Positions 38,338 to 46,358 of a DNA stretch of 64,000 bases are shown here, piece by piece; position 1 is the first letter of the stretch, and every line of letters begins with the position of its first letter. The notes beneath the pieces are model-generated. The model was not told the origin of the DNA. It saw only the letters and a program-made list of their open reading frames with translations, and made no database searches. Position numbers and translations under genes: made by a program. Location: the NCBI GenBank assembly GCA_024278595.1, contig JAJRSW010000039.1, forward strand, positions 1 through 64,000, written 5' to 3'. The DNA comes from Fidelibacterota bacterium. Its GTDB lineage: Bacteria; Fidelibacterota; UBA8477; JABMPR01.

Positions 38338-38685
38338 ATGCCTGAAAAATTTGTGATCATCGGAGGAGATGCTGCCGGAATGAGTGCCGCCAGTAAAATT
38401 AGACGACGCAACCTGATGCGGAAATGATCGTTTTTGAAAAAGGACAACATATCAGCTTTGCCGCTTGTGGAATTCCCTACTGGAGTCAGACCCAATTCGG
38501 AACTGGCCGATGAAGCAGGCATAGTGCTCGGAAATAATGGGGCAATTTCCATCAATTCAAACATGCAGACCAGTGTCCTCAATATTTATTCAGCCGGTGA
38601 TTGTGTCGAGCACAAACATCTGGTACTGGGTGAAGATATCTGGATCCCCCTGGCTCCTTCTGCCAATAAACGACAAGAAAGTTAA
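38338..38685 (+). pseudogene. Broken copy of the CoA-disulfide-reductase-like gene
   Basis: Bases 38338-38482 parallel the start of the intact gene at 40611 (MPEKFVIIGGDAAGMSAASK in frame). One base is lost near 38404, which brings a TGA into frame. At about 38483 the sequence jumps to the region equivalent to 41341-41530 (VRPNSELADEAGIVLG, IYSAGDC, DIWIPLAPSANK), skipping about 580 bases that encode the NAD-binding domain. It then leaves homology and stops at 38685. It is a degenerate duplicate, not a gene. Confidence 0.88.
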
Positions 38686-38880
38686 CCATATACGTTGATC
38701 CACCCCCGATCCAGTATTGCCAAGGCTGGCTGGTTTGCTTTAGATCACATGCATATAGAAATGTAACTTTAATTTTCTGCCATTGTGTTGCTCCTCAAAC
38801 TGCCACAGATAAATTTCGTAAACAGCCAGGCTCAGCATAAATACATAATTAGATACTGGATTCAGATCGGGGAGACAGAG

Positions 38881-40344
38881 ATGAAACGACACACAACTAT
38901 CTTTCAGCTAATGCTACTCATTTTCTTTGCTGTTCAAACTTTTGGACAGCAACCCTTGTTTAGTGAATTTCTATATTTCTCCAATTTAGAGACCTCGGGA
39001 GGAGGTCCTCATACTGGGTCGGCTGTCTCATTTGGCGGTTCAGATGTCATGGATGGGTGGGTCCACAGTAATGATGACCTGCTCATGAGCTCCTATGGCT
39101 GTCCCACATTTTATGGGTACGTAAGCACAGCTGGGACGGCAATGATGAGTAGTTGTTCAGAAGCCATATTCCAGGGTGGATTCACAGAGTACGCCGACTC
39201 TATCCAAACACCCCCTGTTTTTATGCTCAACTATTTAAGGCAAGCTGCCAACTATACTTTTTCAGCAGATCAACTCATTGGGAGGCCGGGGATCCCGGAT
39301 TCACTCATTATGACCAAACTTCACTTCACCACCGAAGGCGTTCAAGTTTACCAATGGTCATACCAGATTCCACCAATAGCAGGGGATGACTCCCCAACCA
39401 ACGATTATTATTTCTATCACAACCATTTTGTTGCTGATACCTGTCGTATGGATGGCTTTCATCACTATGATTTTCCAGAACCTGAGGACTCTAGTGCATA
39501 TATCACCTGGAATACTCAGATCTCAGATACTGCGGCCATTATTTATATCCAGGGTGGACAGGTGCAGACTTATGGTCAGATACAGGGACAATATCTTGTG
39601 ATTACCGATAAAGAGACCCCCTACTTGCCTGCCGATCCAGAATACCACGAAGATATCTGCTATAACAATATCTGGATAATTGATGATCTGATCTATGCAG
39701 ATTCAGACGCTGAGTCTGGAGAACCCCTTATGGGGAGTCCAAATCGTCTGGGCTTGGTTTCAGGTGCCAATATCATCTATGCAAATACTCTGGCAAATGG
39801 TGCGGCAAATGGTTCGGAAGGACAGGATCTTATCATTAATGCTGCATTGGTTACTTTTGAAGGCTCCATTGTTGCCCACTATTGGCAGAACACTTTAAAT
39901 GACGAATCAATGAATGGCCCAAACTATTCGGATCCGGCTGAGTCAAAAGGTGACGGCAGGGGACCAATAAATTTCGGTGGCACAACTGGCCAGGATTACC
40001 GGGGCTATATCAATCTCTGGGGTGCTATGGTCCAAAACAAACGGGGCTACATGAAGCGCAACAATCCCGGTCCCTACACTTCGACCATTGGTTATGATAA
40101 ATCTTATCATTACGATCCCAACCTTTTAACGGTTGCTCCCCCTGGTTTTGAACTCCTCATCGCTCCCTTGATAGGAGATCTGGATCTGGATGGAGATCTA
40201 TCTGTCCTGGATCTGGTGAGATTAATTGAACTGGCCCTGCAACTGGGACTACCAGCTTCGCAAATTGAAATTTATACTGCGGATCTGGATTTGAACGGTT
40301 TGTTTAATATTCTTGATGTGGTGCTGCTGATCGAGCGATTTTAG
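38881..40344 (+). CDS. Secreted DUF4900-like protein with C-terminal dockerin-like repeats
   Basis: A 487-aa exported protein. The signal peptide (MKRHTTIFQLMLLIFFAVQT) is followed by a region resembling DUF4900/pilus-associated proteins: DGWVHSNDDLLMSSYG, YVSTAGTAMMS, then LGLVSGANIIYANTL and INLWGAMVQNKRGYM. The C-terminus holds two calcium-loop repeats of dockerin type: GDLDLDGDLSVLDLVRLIEL and ADLDLNGLFNILDVVLLIER. No T9SS tail is present, so attachment would be through the dockerin or another route. The ATG at 38881 has GGGGAG upstream. Confidence 0.75.
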   Translation: MKRHTTIFQLMLLIFFAVQTFGQQPLFSEFLYFSNLETSGGGPHTGSAVSFGGSDVMDGWVHSNDDLLMSSYGCPTFYGYVSTAGTAMMSSCSEAIFQGGFTEYADSIQTPPVFMLNYLRQAANYTFSADQLIGRPGIPDSLIMTKLHFTTEGVQVYQWSYQIPPIAGDDSPTNDYYFYHNHFVADTCRMDGFHHYDFPEPEDSSAYITWNTQISDTAAIIYIQGGQVQTYGQIQGQYLVITDKETPYLPADPEYHEDICYNNIWIIDDLIYADSDAESGEPLMGSPNRLGLVSGANIIYANTLANGAANGSEGQDLIINAALVTFEGSIVAHYWQNTLNDESMNGPNYSDPAESKGDGRGPINFGGTTGQDYRGYINLWGAMVQNKRGYMKRNNPGPYTSTIGYDKSYHYDPNLLTVAPPGFELLIAPLIGDLDLDGDLSVLDLVRLIELALQLGLPASQIEIYTADLDLNGLFNILDVVLLIERF

Positions 40345-40610
40345 TCGCAGCGATTACAAAACACCCAGCTGACGAGGGCGATCAATCCTTTCCTGCACAA
40401 TGTGAGGCCATGACCTTTTCCCTGTTGAAGTAAAAAATCTTTCATCTTCTTTCCAATGTGGTGCATACAACTTTGTCACTTTCCTGACTTCCAGCACTCA
40501 AACAATATGGTACTGGCTAAGAAATGACAAGGGAGCCACACACATTGATCAAAACCTTTAAACAGCCCGGTGACCTCCGCATTCTCCGCGGTTAAAGAAA
40601 GAGCAGGATT

Positions 40611-41957
40611 ATGCCTAAAAAATTTGTGATTATCGGTGGCGACGCAGCCGGAATGAGTGCTGCCAGCAAGATCAGAAGAATGCAGCCTGAAGCGGAAATG
40701 ATCGTTTTTGAAAAAGGTGACTATATCAGCTTTGCCGCCTGTGGGATACCCTACTGGATCAGCGGCGTCATTGACGACGGCAGCAAACTACAAGTGCTCA
40801 CTCCAGAGATCGCCAAAGAAAAACGCAATATTGATGTACGTATTCTGCATGAAGTGACCAAAATTGATTCTATGAATAACCGGGTAACTGTTACAAACCT
40901 GGAAACCAGCGAACAGTATGAAGAGTCTTATGATGCCCTGCTGATCGCTACTGGAGCCAGAGCCGCCATACCGCCAATTCCGGGTATTGAAAATGATGGG
41001 GTTTTCACGCTGAGAAGTCTGGCTGACGGCCATCTGATCAAGGATTATCTGGCAAAAAATAAAATCAAACACGCCACAATTATTGGGGGTGGCTATATCG
41101 GGTTGGAAATGGCCGAAACCTATCGGCATCTAAATATCGCTGTGACCATGGTTGAGCTGCTGGATCAGATCGCGCCGACCTTTGATAAAGATATTTTAGT
41201 TAAGGTGACAGAGCATATCGTTGAGAACGGGGTGGATCTGAGACTTGATACCCGGGTTAACGGGATTGATAAAACAGCTAGACTACTGGTAAAAACTTCG
41301 GCGGGGGATATCCCAACTGATATGGTAATTGTATCCACAGGCGTTCGACCGAATTCTGAATTAGCTGGTGAGGCGGGAATCAGCTTGGGTAAAAGTGGGG
41401 CTATCACCATCAATTCCAATATGCAGACCAGTATATCAAACATCTATGCCGCCGGTGATTGTGCCGAATATAAACATCTTGTCCTGGAAGAAGATATCTG
41501 GATCCCTCTGGCACCCTCTGCCAATAAAGGCGGTCGTATCGCTGGTGAGAATATGGCTGGACAACTGACCCAGTTCCCGGGAATATTGGGAACCGCTGTG
41601 GTGAAGGTGTTCGACTATACCATTGCCCAGACCGGACTCACGGAAAAGCAGGCTGAGCAATCGTCAAAATATGGCGAGATCAGCACAACAATGATAACTG
41701 GTGGGAGCCGTGCCCATTACTATCCTGGTTCAACACCCATAACGATCAAAATGGTAGTAGAGAAAAGCTCTAAACGCCTTTTGGGTGCTCAGATAATTGG
41801 TAAAGCTGATGTGGCAAAACGGGTTGATGTGCTTGCCACGGCGATCACAGCGAGGATGACTGTGGAAGAGATTGGTCTGTTGGATCTGACATACGCGCCG
41901 CCCGTCGCACCGGTTTATGATCCCATCCATGTGGCTGCAAATGTGGCGAACAAGTAA
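40611..41957 (+). CDS. FAD/NAD-dependent CoA-disulfide or persulfide reductase
   Basis: A 448-aa flavoprotein of the CoA-disulfide reductase/NADH oxidase/NADH-dependent persulfide reductase group. FAD motif VIIGGDAAGMSAASKIRR, active-site Cys in ISFAACGIPYWISG, NAD motif ATIIGGGYIGLEMAE, second FAD motif SNIYAAGDCAEY, and a C-terminal dimerisation domain. Chemistry: reduction of CoA disulfide, CoA persulfide or polysulfide. No C-terminal rhodanese domain is fused, but a rhodanese gene lies 0.8 kb downstream with DUF1858 and OsmC genes, favouring a sulfane-sulfur role. A broken copy is at 38338-38685. Confidence 0.87.
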   Translation: MPKKFVIIGGDAAGMSAASKIRRMQPEAEMIVFEKGDYISFAACGIPYWISGVIDDGSKLQVLTPEIAKEKRNIDVRILHEVTKIDSMNNRVTVTNLETSEQYEESYDALLIATGARAAIPPIPGIENDGVFTLRSLADGHLIKDYLAKNKIKHATIIGGGYIGLEMAETYRHLNIAVTMVELLDQIAPTFDKDILVKVTEHIVENGVDLRLDTRVNGIDKTARLLVKTSAGDIPTDMVIVSTGVRPNSELAGEAGISLGKSGAITINSNMQTSISNIYAAGDCAEYKHLVLEEDIWIPLAPSANKGGRIAGENMAGQLTQFPGILGTAVVKVFDYTIAQTGLTEKQAEQSSKYGEISTTMITGGSRAHYYPGSTPITIKMVVEKSSKRLLGAQIIGKADVAKRVDVLATAITARMTVEEIGLLDLTYAPPVAPVYDPIHVAANVANK

Positions 41958-42016
41958 CAAGTGACGGGTGATGAGTGACGAGTGACAAGTGACGGGTGAC
42001 AAGTTTCGAGTTTCAA
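41954..42016 (+). repeat. Tandem heptamer tract, second copy of the GTGACAA family
   Basis: Nine units of 7 bases: GTAACAA, GTGACGG, GTGATGA, GTGACGA, GTGACAA, GTGACGG, GTGACAA, GTTTCGA, GTTTCAA. The first unit contains the stop codon of the reductase. Like the tract at 1984-2088, it degrades to a TTTCAA-ending unit. Confidence 0.9.
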
Positions 42017-42026
42017 AGGAAAGTGA

Positions 42027-42224
42027 ATGATAAATAAAGAAATGCTCATTGAGGACCTGGTTCAGGAATATCCCAAACTTATTGGCCCGCTAAAGGTAGC
42101 AGGGATTGTCTGTTTGGCTTGTGGTGAGGCCGTCTGGGGTACCCTGGAAACACAGGCAGTAGAAAAGGGTCTCACTAATATCGATGAGATCGTTGATCGC
42201 ATGAATAAATTACTCGTTGGGTAG
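42027..42224 (+). CDS. DUF1858 hybrid-cluster-associated redox disulfide protein
   Basis: A 65-aa protein with the DUF1858 plan: MLIEDLVQEYPKLIGPLKVAGI, the redox pair CLACGEAVWGTLE (CxxC), and NIDEIVDRMNKLL. Family members often accompany hybrid-cluster proteins or sulfur and nitrogen redox enzymes. The CxxC could carry a disulfide or sulfane sulfur, fitting the flanking reductase and rhodanese. AAAGGA precedes the ATG. Its stop lies inside the 28-bp palindrome. Confidence 0.85.
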   Translation: MINKEMLIEDLVQEYPKLIGPLKVAGIVCLACGEAVWGTLETQAVEKGLTNIDEIVDRMNKLLVG

Positions 42225-42248
42225 GGACATTGCATGCAACGTCCCTAC
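42221..42248. repeat. 28-bp palindrome, GTAGGG...CCCTAC
   Basis: Left half GTAGGGACATTGCA (42221-42234), right half TGCAACGTCCCTAC. All positions pair except one (a T-for-C difference). It covers the DUF1858 stop codon and could act as an RNA hairpin. Same length and ends as the palindrome at 37550-37577. Confidence 0.85.
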
Positions 42249-42344
42249 TTGTAAAAAGAACCGGTTTGTTAATCCAACACAGACTACCCATATTGTTGGC
42301 TGTGTTAATTGTTCATACCGCAAAACACTATAAAGGTAAACCAA

Positions 42345-42767
42345 ATGTCTGATGTTAAAATAAAACAACTCAAGGGCGCCACTTTTGCTGCCATAGGTCC
42401 ATCCAACCATTGGGTGACGATGGACGGAACAGCGAAGGTCGGAGGTGTAGATGGAGCCAGCCGACCCATGGAAATGCTATTGTTCGGTTTGGGAGGCTGT
42501 ACCGCAGTCGATGTGGAAGTCATCCTGAAAAAAATGAAAGTCCCGGTGGAAAATATTGAGATCGATATTGCTACGGAACGGGCTGATGATCATCCTAAAG
42601 TTTACACCAAGATCAGTATGGTCTATCACTTTTATGGTAAGGACCTGAATCTCAAAAAACTGGAGCAGGCGGTTAAGCTCTCTAAGGATACGTATTGTTC
42701 CGCCAGTGCTATGTTGGGGAAAACTGCCGAGATCACTGCAATTATAGAGAACCATAATACTGCATGA
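42345..42767 (+). CDS. OsmC/Ohr family protein
   Basis: A 140-aa thiol-dependent protein of the OsmC superfamily (YhfA-like branch). Catalytic-type cysteines are in GLGGCTAVDVEVILKK and DTYCSASAMLG. RPMEMLLFGLGGCT is typical, as is the helix-strand pattern. OsmC/Ohr proteins reduce organic hydroperoxides, and some act on persulfides. ATG 42345 follows AAAGGT; the earlier in-frame start at 42309 is unlikely. Its stop overlaps the rhodanese start (ATGA). Confidence 0.87.
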   Translation: MSDVKIKQLKGATFAAIGPSNHWVTMDGTAKVGGVDGASRPMEMLLFGLGGCTAVDVEVILKKMKVPVENIEIDIATERADDHPKVYTKISMVYHFYGKDLNLKKLEQAVKLSKDTYCSASAMLGKTAEITAIIENHNTA

Positions 42768-43159
42768 TCTATCGCCTGGTCGCATATTCCCTTATCCTAT
42801 TGGGGATTGGTGGAACTATCTATATTGGTGTTGAAGGAATTTATGGGGATGACTATGATACCCCATCAATGAGGATTGAGTCAGCCAGCCGACAACTTGG
42901 TGATTCCAGTTCAATTATCTTAGTTGATGTGAGAACAAAAACAGAAATAATGGCTGATCCAGCCCCCTGGGACAATACTATCCAAATACCGCTGCTTGCT
43001 CTGGAAGAACGATGTCTGGAACTGACAGTGTACAAGGATCGACCGCTGTTGTTGCTGTGCCCCACAGGAAATCGTTCCCGGGAAGGGGCCCGGATTCTGA
43101 GACAGGCTGGGTTTGAAGCATTTTACCTGGAACATGGGATGCGTGGTGTCAATGATTAG
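42764..43159 (+). CDS. Membrane-anchored rhodanese-like protein
   Basis: A 131-aa protein with one N-terminal transmembrane helix (about 5-23) and a rhodanese domain. SIILVDVRTKTEI, IPLLALEERC, and the active loop LLCPTGNRSREGA with the persulfide-forming Cys are present, then AGFEAFYLEHGMRGV. It should move sulfane sulfur at the membrane. The start overlaps the OsmC stop (ATGA at 42764-42767), so they are translationally coupled. Confidence 0.88.
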   Translation: MIYRLVAYSLILLGIGGTIYIGVEGIYGDDYDTPSMRIESASRQLGDSSSIILVDVRTKTEIMADPAPWDNTIQIPLLALEERCLELTVYKDRPLLLLCPTGNRSREGARILRQAGFEAFYLEHGMRGVND

Positions 43160-43238
43160 CCACTGGGACAATAAGTTGCCAAGTTGTATAAAAGGATTTA
43201 AGCACAAAGTGAATCGTGGCTGGCAAGAAGGATCAATC

Positions 43239-43460
43239 ATGAATAAAAAATATATAAAAATGTTATCAGGTTTAGGAGTAGGAGCAGTCCTTGGTTTTGC
43301 ATACTACTATTATATTGGCTGCGCTTCAGGTACTTGCGCGATCACATCGAATCCGTATATCAGTACTGCCTATGGAGCAATGATCGGACTGGTATTTATC
43401 TGGCCAGGCAAAGAAAAGAATTCAGGGAGCAAGGCAAGTGATGTTGAAAAAGCGAATTAG
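43239..43460 (+). CDS. DUF6132-like two-helix membrane protein
   Basis: A 73-aa protein with two membrane helices (about 8-28 and 42-58) and a conserved YYYIGCASGTCAITSNPY segment with two cysteines between them. This is the DUF6132 pattern, frequently found beside rhodanese genes in Bacteroidetes-like genomes. It may take part in sulfur transfer or transport, which is inference from context. AGAAGGA precedes the ATG at 43239. It overlaps the next gene by 20 bases. Confidence 0.8.
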   Translation: MNKKYIKMLSGLGVGAVLGFAYYYYIGCASGTCAITSNPYISTAYGAMIGLVFIWPGKEKNSGSKASDVEKAN

Positions 43461-44151
43461 AGATTTAATAGTTTTACTGTCAATTGTCCCAGCTTTATTG
43501 TTAGCTCAAACCAATAACTTCGAATTTATCCAGTATGATCTGGATACAATTCACAGCGAAGATTTTGTGGTTCTTCATGGGGATATTTTCAATTTAATTG
43601 ATAATGACTATGATCTATCAGTAACTCGGGTCACGCATTATATTCCGGCGGCCTGGAGTACCTCATTTTGTGTCGGTCCGGCTTGTTTACCACCATTTCT
43701 GGATACCTTCACCTTTACGTTAGCCGCTGGAGACACAGCACTGTTCAGCCTGGATACCTACCCCAATGGAGAGCTTGGTATGGGCTCCTGGACCATGTAT
43801 GCCGTTGATTCCCTGACCATGGAGATTGATTCGGTTCAGATCACCCTTGAGGTCGTTGCTGTGGGTATCGATAGAGTCGTGAACCTACCGAAGGCTTTTG
43901 AGCTTGGCAATATTTATCCCAATCCAACCAATGCTTGGATCAATTTTGATCTGGATGTAGAAAAGTCTGGTCAGTATTCGATTGTTCTTTACGCACTTGA
44001 TGGACGCGAGATCACCTCCCGTAGCTATGACCTGCGGTCTGGTAAGAACCTTCTGCAATGGGGGATGGGTGCCTTAGCCTCAGGAAATTATATCATATCA
44101 GCTACCAACGAGGGTCGAACTGTCTCCCGACAAGTGAGCGTGATAAAATGA
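43441..44151 (+). CDS. Small secreted protein with T9SS sorting tail
   Basis: A 236-aa exported protein: signal peptide ending PALLLAQ, a beta-sandwich (about 25-145) with FCVGPACLPPF, and a T9SS tail (ELGNIYPNPTNAWINFDL, LYALDGREI, SGNYIISATNEG). The single cargo domain has no recognised family. The start at ATG 43441 is inside the end of the DUF6132 gene; the stop overlaps the TlpA-like start (ATGA). Placement with TlpA and Omp28-like genes suggests an envelope redox unit. Confidence 0.8.
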   Translation: MLKKRIRDLIVLLSIVPALLLAQTNNFEFIQYDLDTIHSEDFVVLHGDIFNLIDNDYDLSVTRVTHYIPAAWSTSFCVGPACLPPFLDTFTFTLAAGDTALFSLDTYPNGELGMGSWTMYAVDSLTMEIDSVQITLEVVAVGIDRVVNLPKAFELGNIYPNPTNAWINFDLDVEKSGQYSIVLYALDGREITSRSYDLRSGKNLLQWGMGALASGNYIISATNEGRTVSRQVSVIK

Positions 44152-44639
44152 TACGGATCCTGCCAATCCTGCTGATTGTGGCCTTTGCATTTGGTCAGGA
44201 AAAAAGTCTGCCCCAGGTCAAACTAAAAGACCTTAAAAATAAGACCCATAGTCTGGAAAAGATCCTGGATGGTAAATTGACCCTGCTCAATTTTTGGGCG
44301 ACCTACTGTGTCCCCTGCCGTAAGGAAATGAAACATCTCAATCGTATCAGTAAAACCTATGCCGCACAAAATGTACAGGTTGTGGGCATCTCCATTGATG
44401 ATTCACGGACGGTTGGTCGGGTTAAAACAATGGTCAAATCACAAAAACTGGCTTATACTATCTTATTGGATACTGATCAGAAACTCTATAAAAATTTCAA
44501 TACCTCAGCCATGCCTTTTTCTGTTCTGGTGAATCCAGCGGGTCAGATCGTCTGGCAACACACGGGTTATATCCCAGGTGATGAATCCAAAATGGAAGCA
44601 GAGATAAAAAAGGCGCTAACTTCCCAGAAAAACGATTGA
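44148..44639 (+). CDS. TlpA/ResA-like thiol-disulfide oxidoreductase
   Basis: A 163-aa exported thioredoxin-fold protein. A short signal peptide (MIRILPILLIVAFAFGQ) is followed by LLNFWATYCVPCRKEMKHL (CxxC) and VVGISIDDSR, with the cis-proline loop SAMPFSVLVNPAGQIV. TlpA/ResA proteins reduce envelope disulfides, for example in cytochrome c assembly. Start ATG 44148 overlaps the previous stop. The longer frame from 44058 is out of phase with the upstream gene's coding and is rejected. Confidence 0.92.
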   Translation: MIRILPILLIVAFAFGQEKSLPQVKLKDLKNKTHSLEKILDGKLTLLNFWATYCVPCRKEMKHLNRISKTYAAQNVQVVGISIDDSRTVGRVKTMVKSQKLAYTILLDTDQKLYKNFNTSAMPFSVLVNPAGQIVWQHTGYIPGDESKMEAEIKKALTSQKND

Positions 44640-44648
44640 TCCAACTCA

Positions 44649-46358
44649 TTGTTGACCAACTGGCGTTTAATTCTGATACTTAGCCTCCCACTTGGCCTAT
44701 GGGCTGAAGGGGTGACCTGGAATATTGGCCTAATATCTAATATCGGTCAGGGAGAACAGGTCGGTCTGAATTATGATTATCTGGAAAACTTCCTGGATGG
44801 ATCCCTGAAATCAGGTCCCTGGTATCTGGATCTCAGATTTGAATATAGTGATCCACCGGAGTATGGCCGAGTGGCTTTTGGTCTTAACCGAGGCCGGTTA
44901 CAATATTCCAGTGAAAACTGGTCACTCGAGGTTGGTGATATTGCCGCTGTTTTTGGTCGTGGTATTTCTCTGAATCTATATGAAGACCAAAGTATTGATT
45001 TCGATAATCAAATTAGAGGGCTTCGGCTGACCACAACCCTGTTTGATGAGCATGAGCTTGATTTCCTGGTGGGAAGCAATTCGGATTTTCAGTTTTATTC
45101 ACCCAGCTCAGACCTGCGTGAGCCGGATGGTGAGGCAGCTTTTGAATTGTCCGGAGTGGAGGCCACTTTTAATGCCCCTAGTGGAAATTGGTATCTGGCA
45201 CCCTACCTTATTGGGAGTCGATTACAATCCAATTATAGCTGGCCTGGTATTGACCCAGCTATTGGCGGAATTGCTATTGATACGGTAACCCAAACCATGC
45301 ACACGCTCCAGGGTGGCTGGAGCCAGTCATTGTACCGGGATTCATGGGATATCTTTCTGGAATACAACCTGACCCGTAAGATCTTCGATTACCCACTGGT
45401 CTCTCAGACCATAATCCAGACTGAAGATGATCTGATCCTGCAGAATGATTCCCGCGACTACGAGTCTTCAGGTCAGGCTCTGAACATACAGATCAACTGG
45501 TTCCCAGAGTGGTTTACTGCAATGTTCGAATACAAGAGGTATCTGAATGGACCAGAATTGTTTGGGAATAAACGAAATCCCCTACTCCTGGCGACCAAAC
45601 CACTGCCCTGGCAACTGGGGCCCACCGGTATCCGACAGCATGACATAAGTCTGCTTGGCAATGTTACCCACCCCGTTGACTACGGCGATGAGTTGGGCTG
45701 GAATATGGAATTGCGTTATGCTATTGCCTCTGAATGGGCTGTGATCTTTAATGCTACCCAAGCCTCCCAAACAAGAGATAGTCGAGATCTGGACCAGACT
45801 GCCGGAATTTGGCCAAAACAAGACATCACCCGTAACCCCTGGCAGGAGTATTTTATTGAGATCGAATTCTCAGGTGAGACCCTCTCCCAACGGATGTTTA
45901 TCGCTTATACCCAATCGGTTCTCAGTGGATACTCTGCCGCCGAGATCACAGAGCATTATACCCTCGTTCCTGCTTATTTGTCCTGGTACCCCCGAGATGA
46001 TCTGGTGTTCTCGACAGTCCTGGAGCTTCAGCGATCTAAAGTACGCGGAGCGGAATATGCCGGGTCAACCATTGCAGGTCATGAGTTCCTGAGTGCCCAT
46101 ACCATCGGGAGTATTGATCTGAAGCATAAATATTCAGCCTCGCTTATCTGGGATAGTAGTGATGACCCCAATCTTAACAGTGGAATTCATGAAATCCAGC
46201 ACTGGCTCAGTGGCGAATTATCGCTTAAGCCAATTGATGGACTCTGGATCCGAGCCTCCTATGGGAAAGAAAAAGGCGGTGTTCGCTGTACGGGGGGCGT
46301 TTGTAGAGTTATTAATCCCTTCCAGGGTGTCCGCATGAGTCTGGAGTGGCGGTTATGA
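44649..46358 (+). CDS. DUF6029-like outer-membrane protein
   Basis: A 569-aa barrel-type protein starting at TTG 44649 (or the next TTG). The signal peptide ends at WAEG. The pattern LRFEYSDPPEYG, LEVGDIAAVFGRGISLNLYE and FDNQIRGLRL is the hallmark of DUF6029-type barrels, which occur with TlpA and Omp28-like genes in T9SS bacteria. A C-terminal CTGGVCRVINPFQGVRM precedes the last strand, SLEWRL. No function is known. It lies between TlpA and the Omp28-like lipoprotein, with which it overlaps (ATGA). Confidence 0.75.
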   Translation: MLTNWRLILILSLPLGLWAEGVTWNIGLISNIGQGEQVGLNYDYLENFLDGSLKSGPWYLDLRFEYSDPPEYGRVAFGLNRGRLQYSSENWSLEVGDIAAVFGRGISLNLYEDQSIDFDNQIRGLRLTTTLFDEHELDFLVGSNSDFQFYSPSSDLREPDGEAAFELSGVEATFNAPSGNWYLAPYLIGSRLQSNYSWPGIDPAIGGIAIDTVTQTMHTLQGGWSQSLYRDSWDIFLEYNLTRKIFDYPLVSQTIIQTEDDLILQNDSRDYESSGQALNIQINWFPEWFTAMFEYKRYLNGPELFGNKRNPLLLATKPLPWQLGPTGIRQHDISLLGNVTHPVDYGDELGWNMELRYAIASEWAVIFNATQASQTRDSRDLDQTAGIWPKQDITRNPWQEYFIEIEFSGETLSQRMFIAYTQSVLSGYSAAEITEHYTLVPAYLSWYPRDDLVFSTVLELQRSKVRGAEYAGSTIAGHEFLSAHTIGSIDLKHKYSASLIWDSSDDPNLNSGIHEIQHWLSGELSLKPIDGLWIRASYGKEKGGVRCTGGVCRVINPFQGVRMSLEWRL

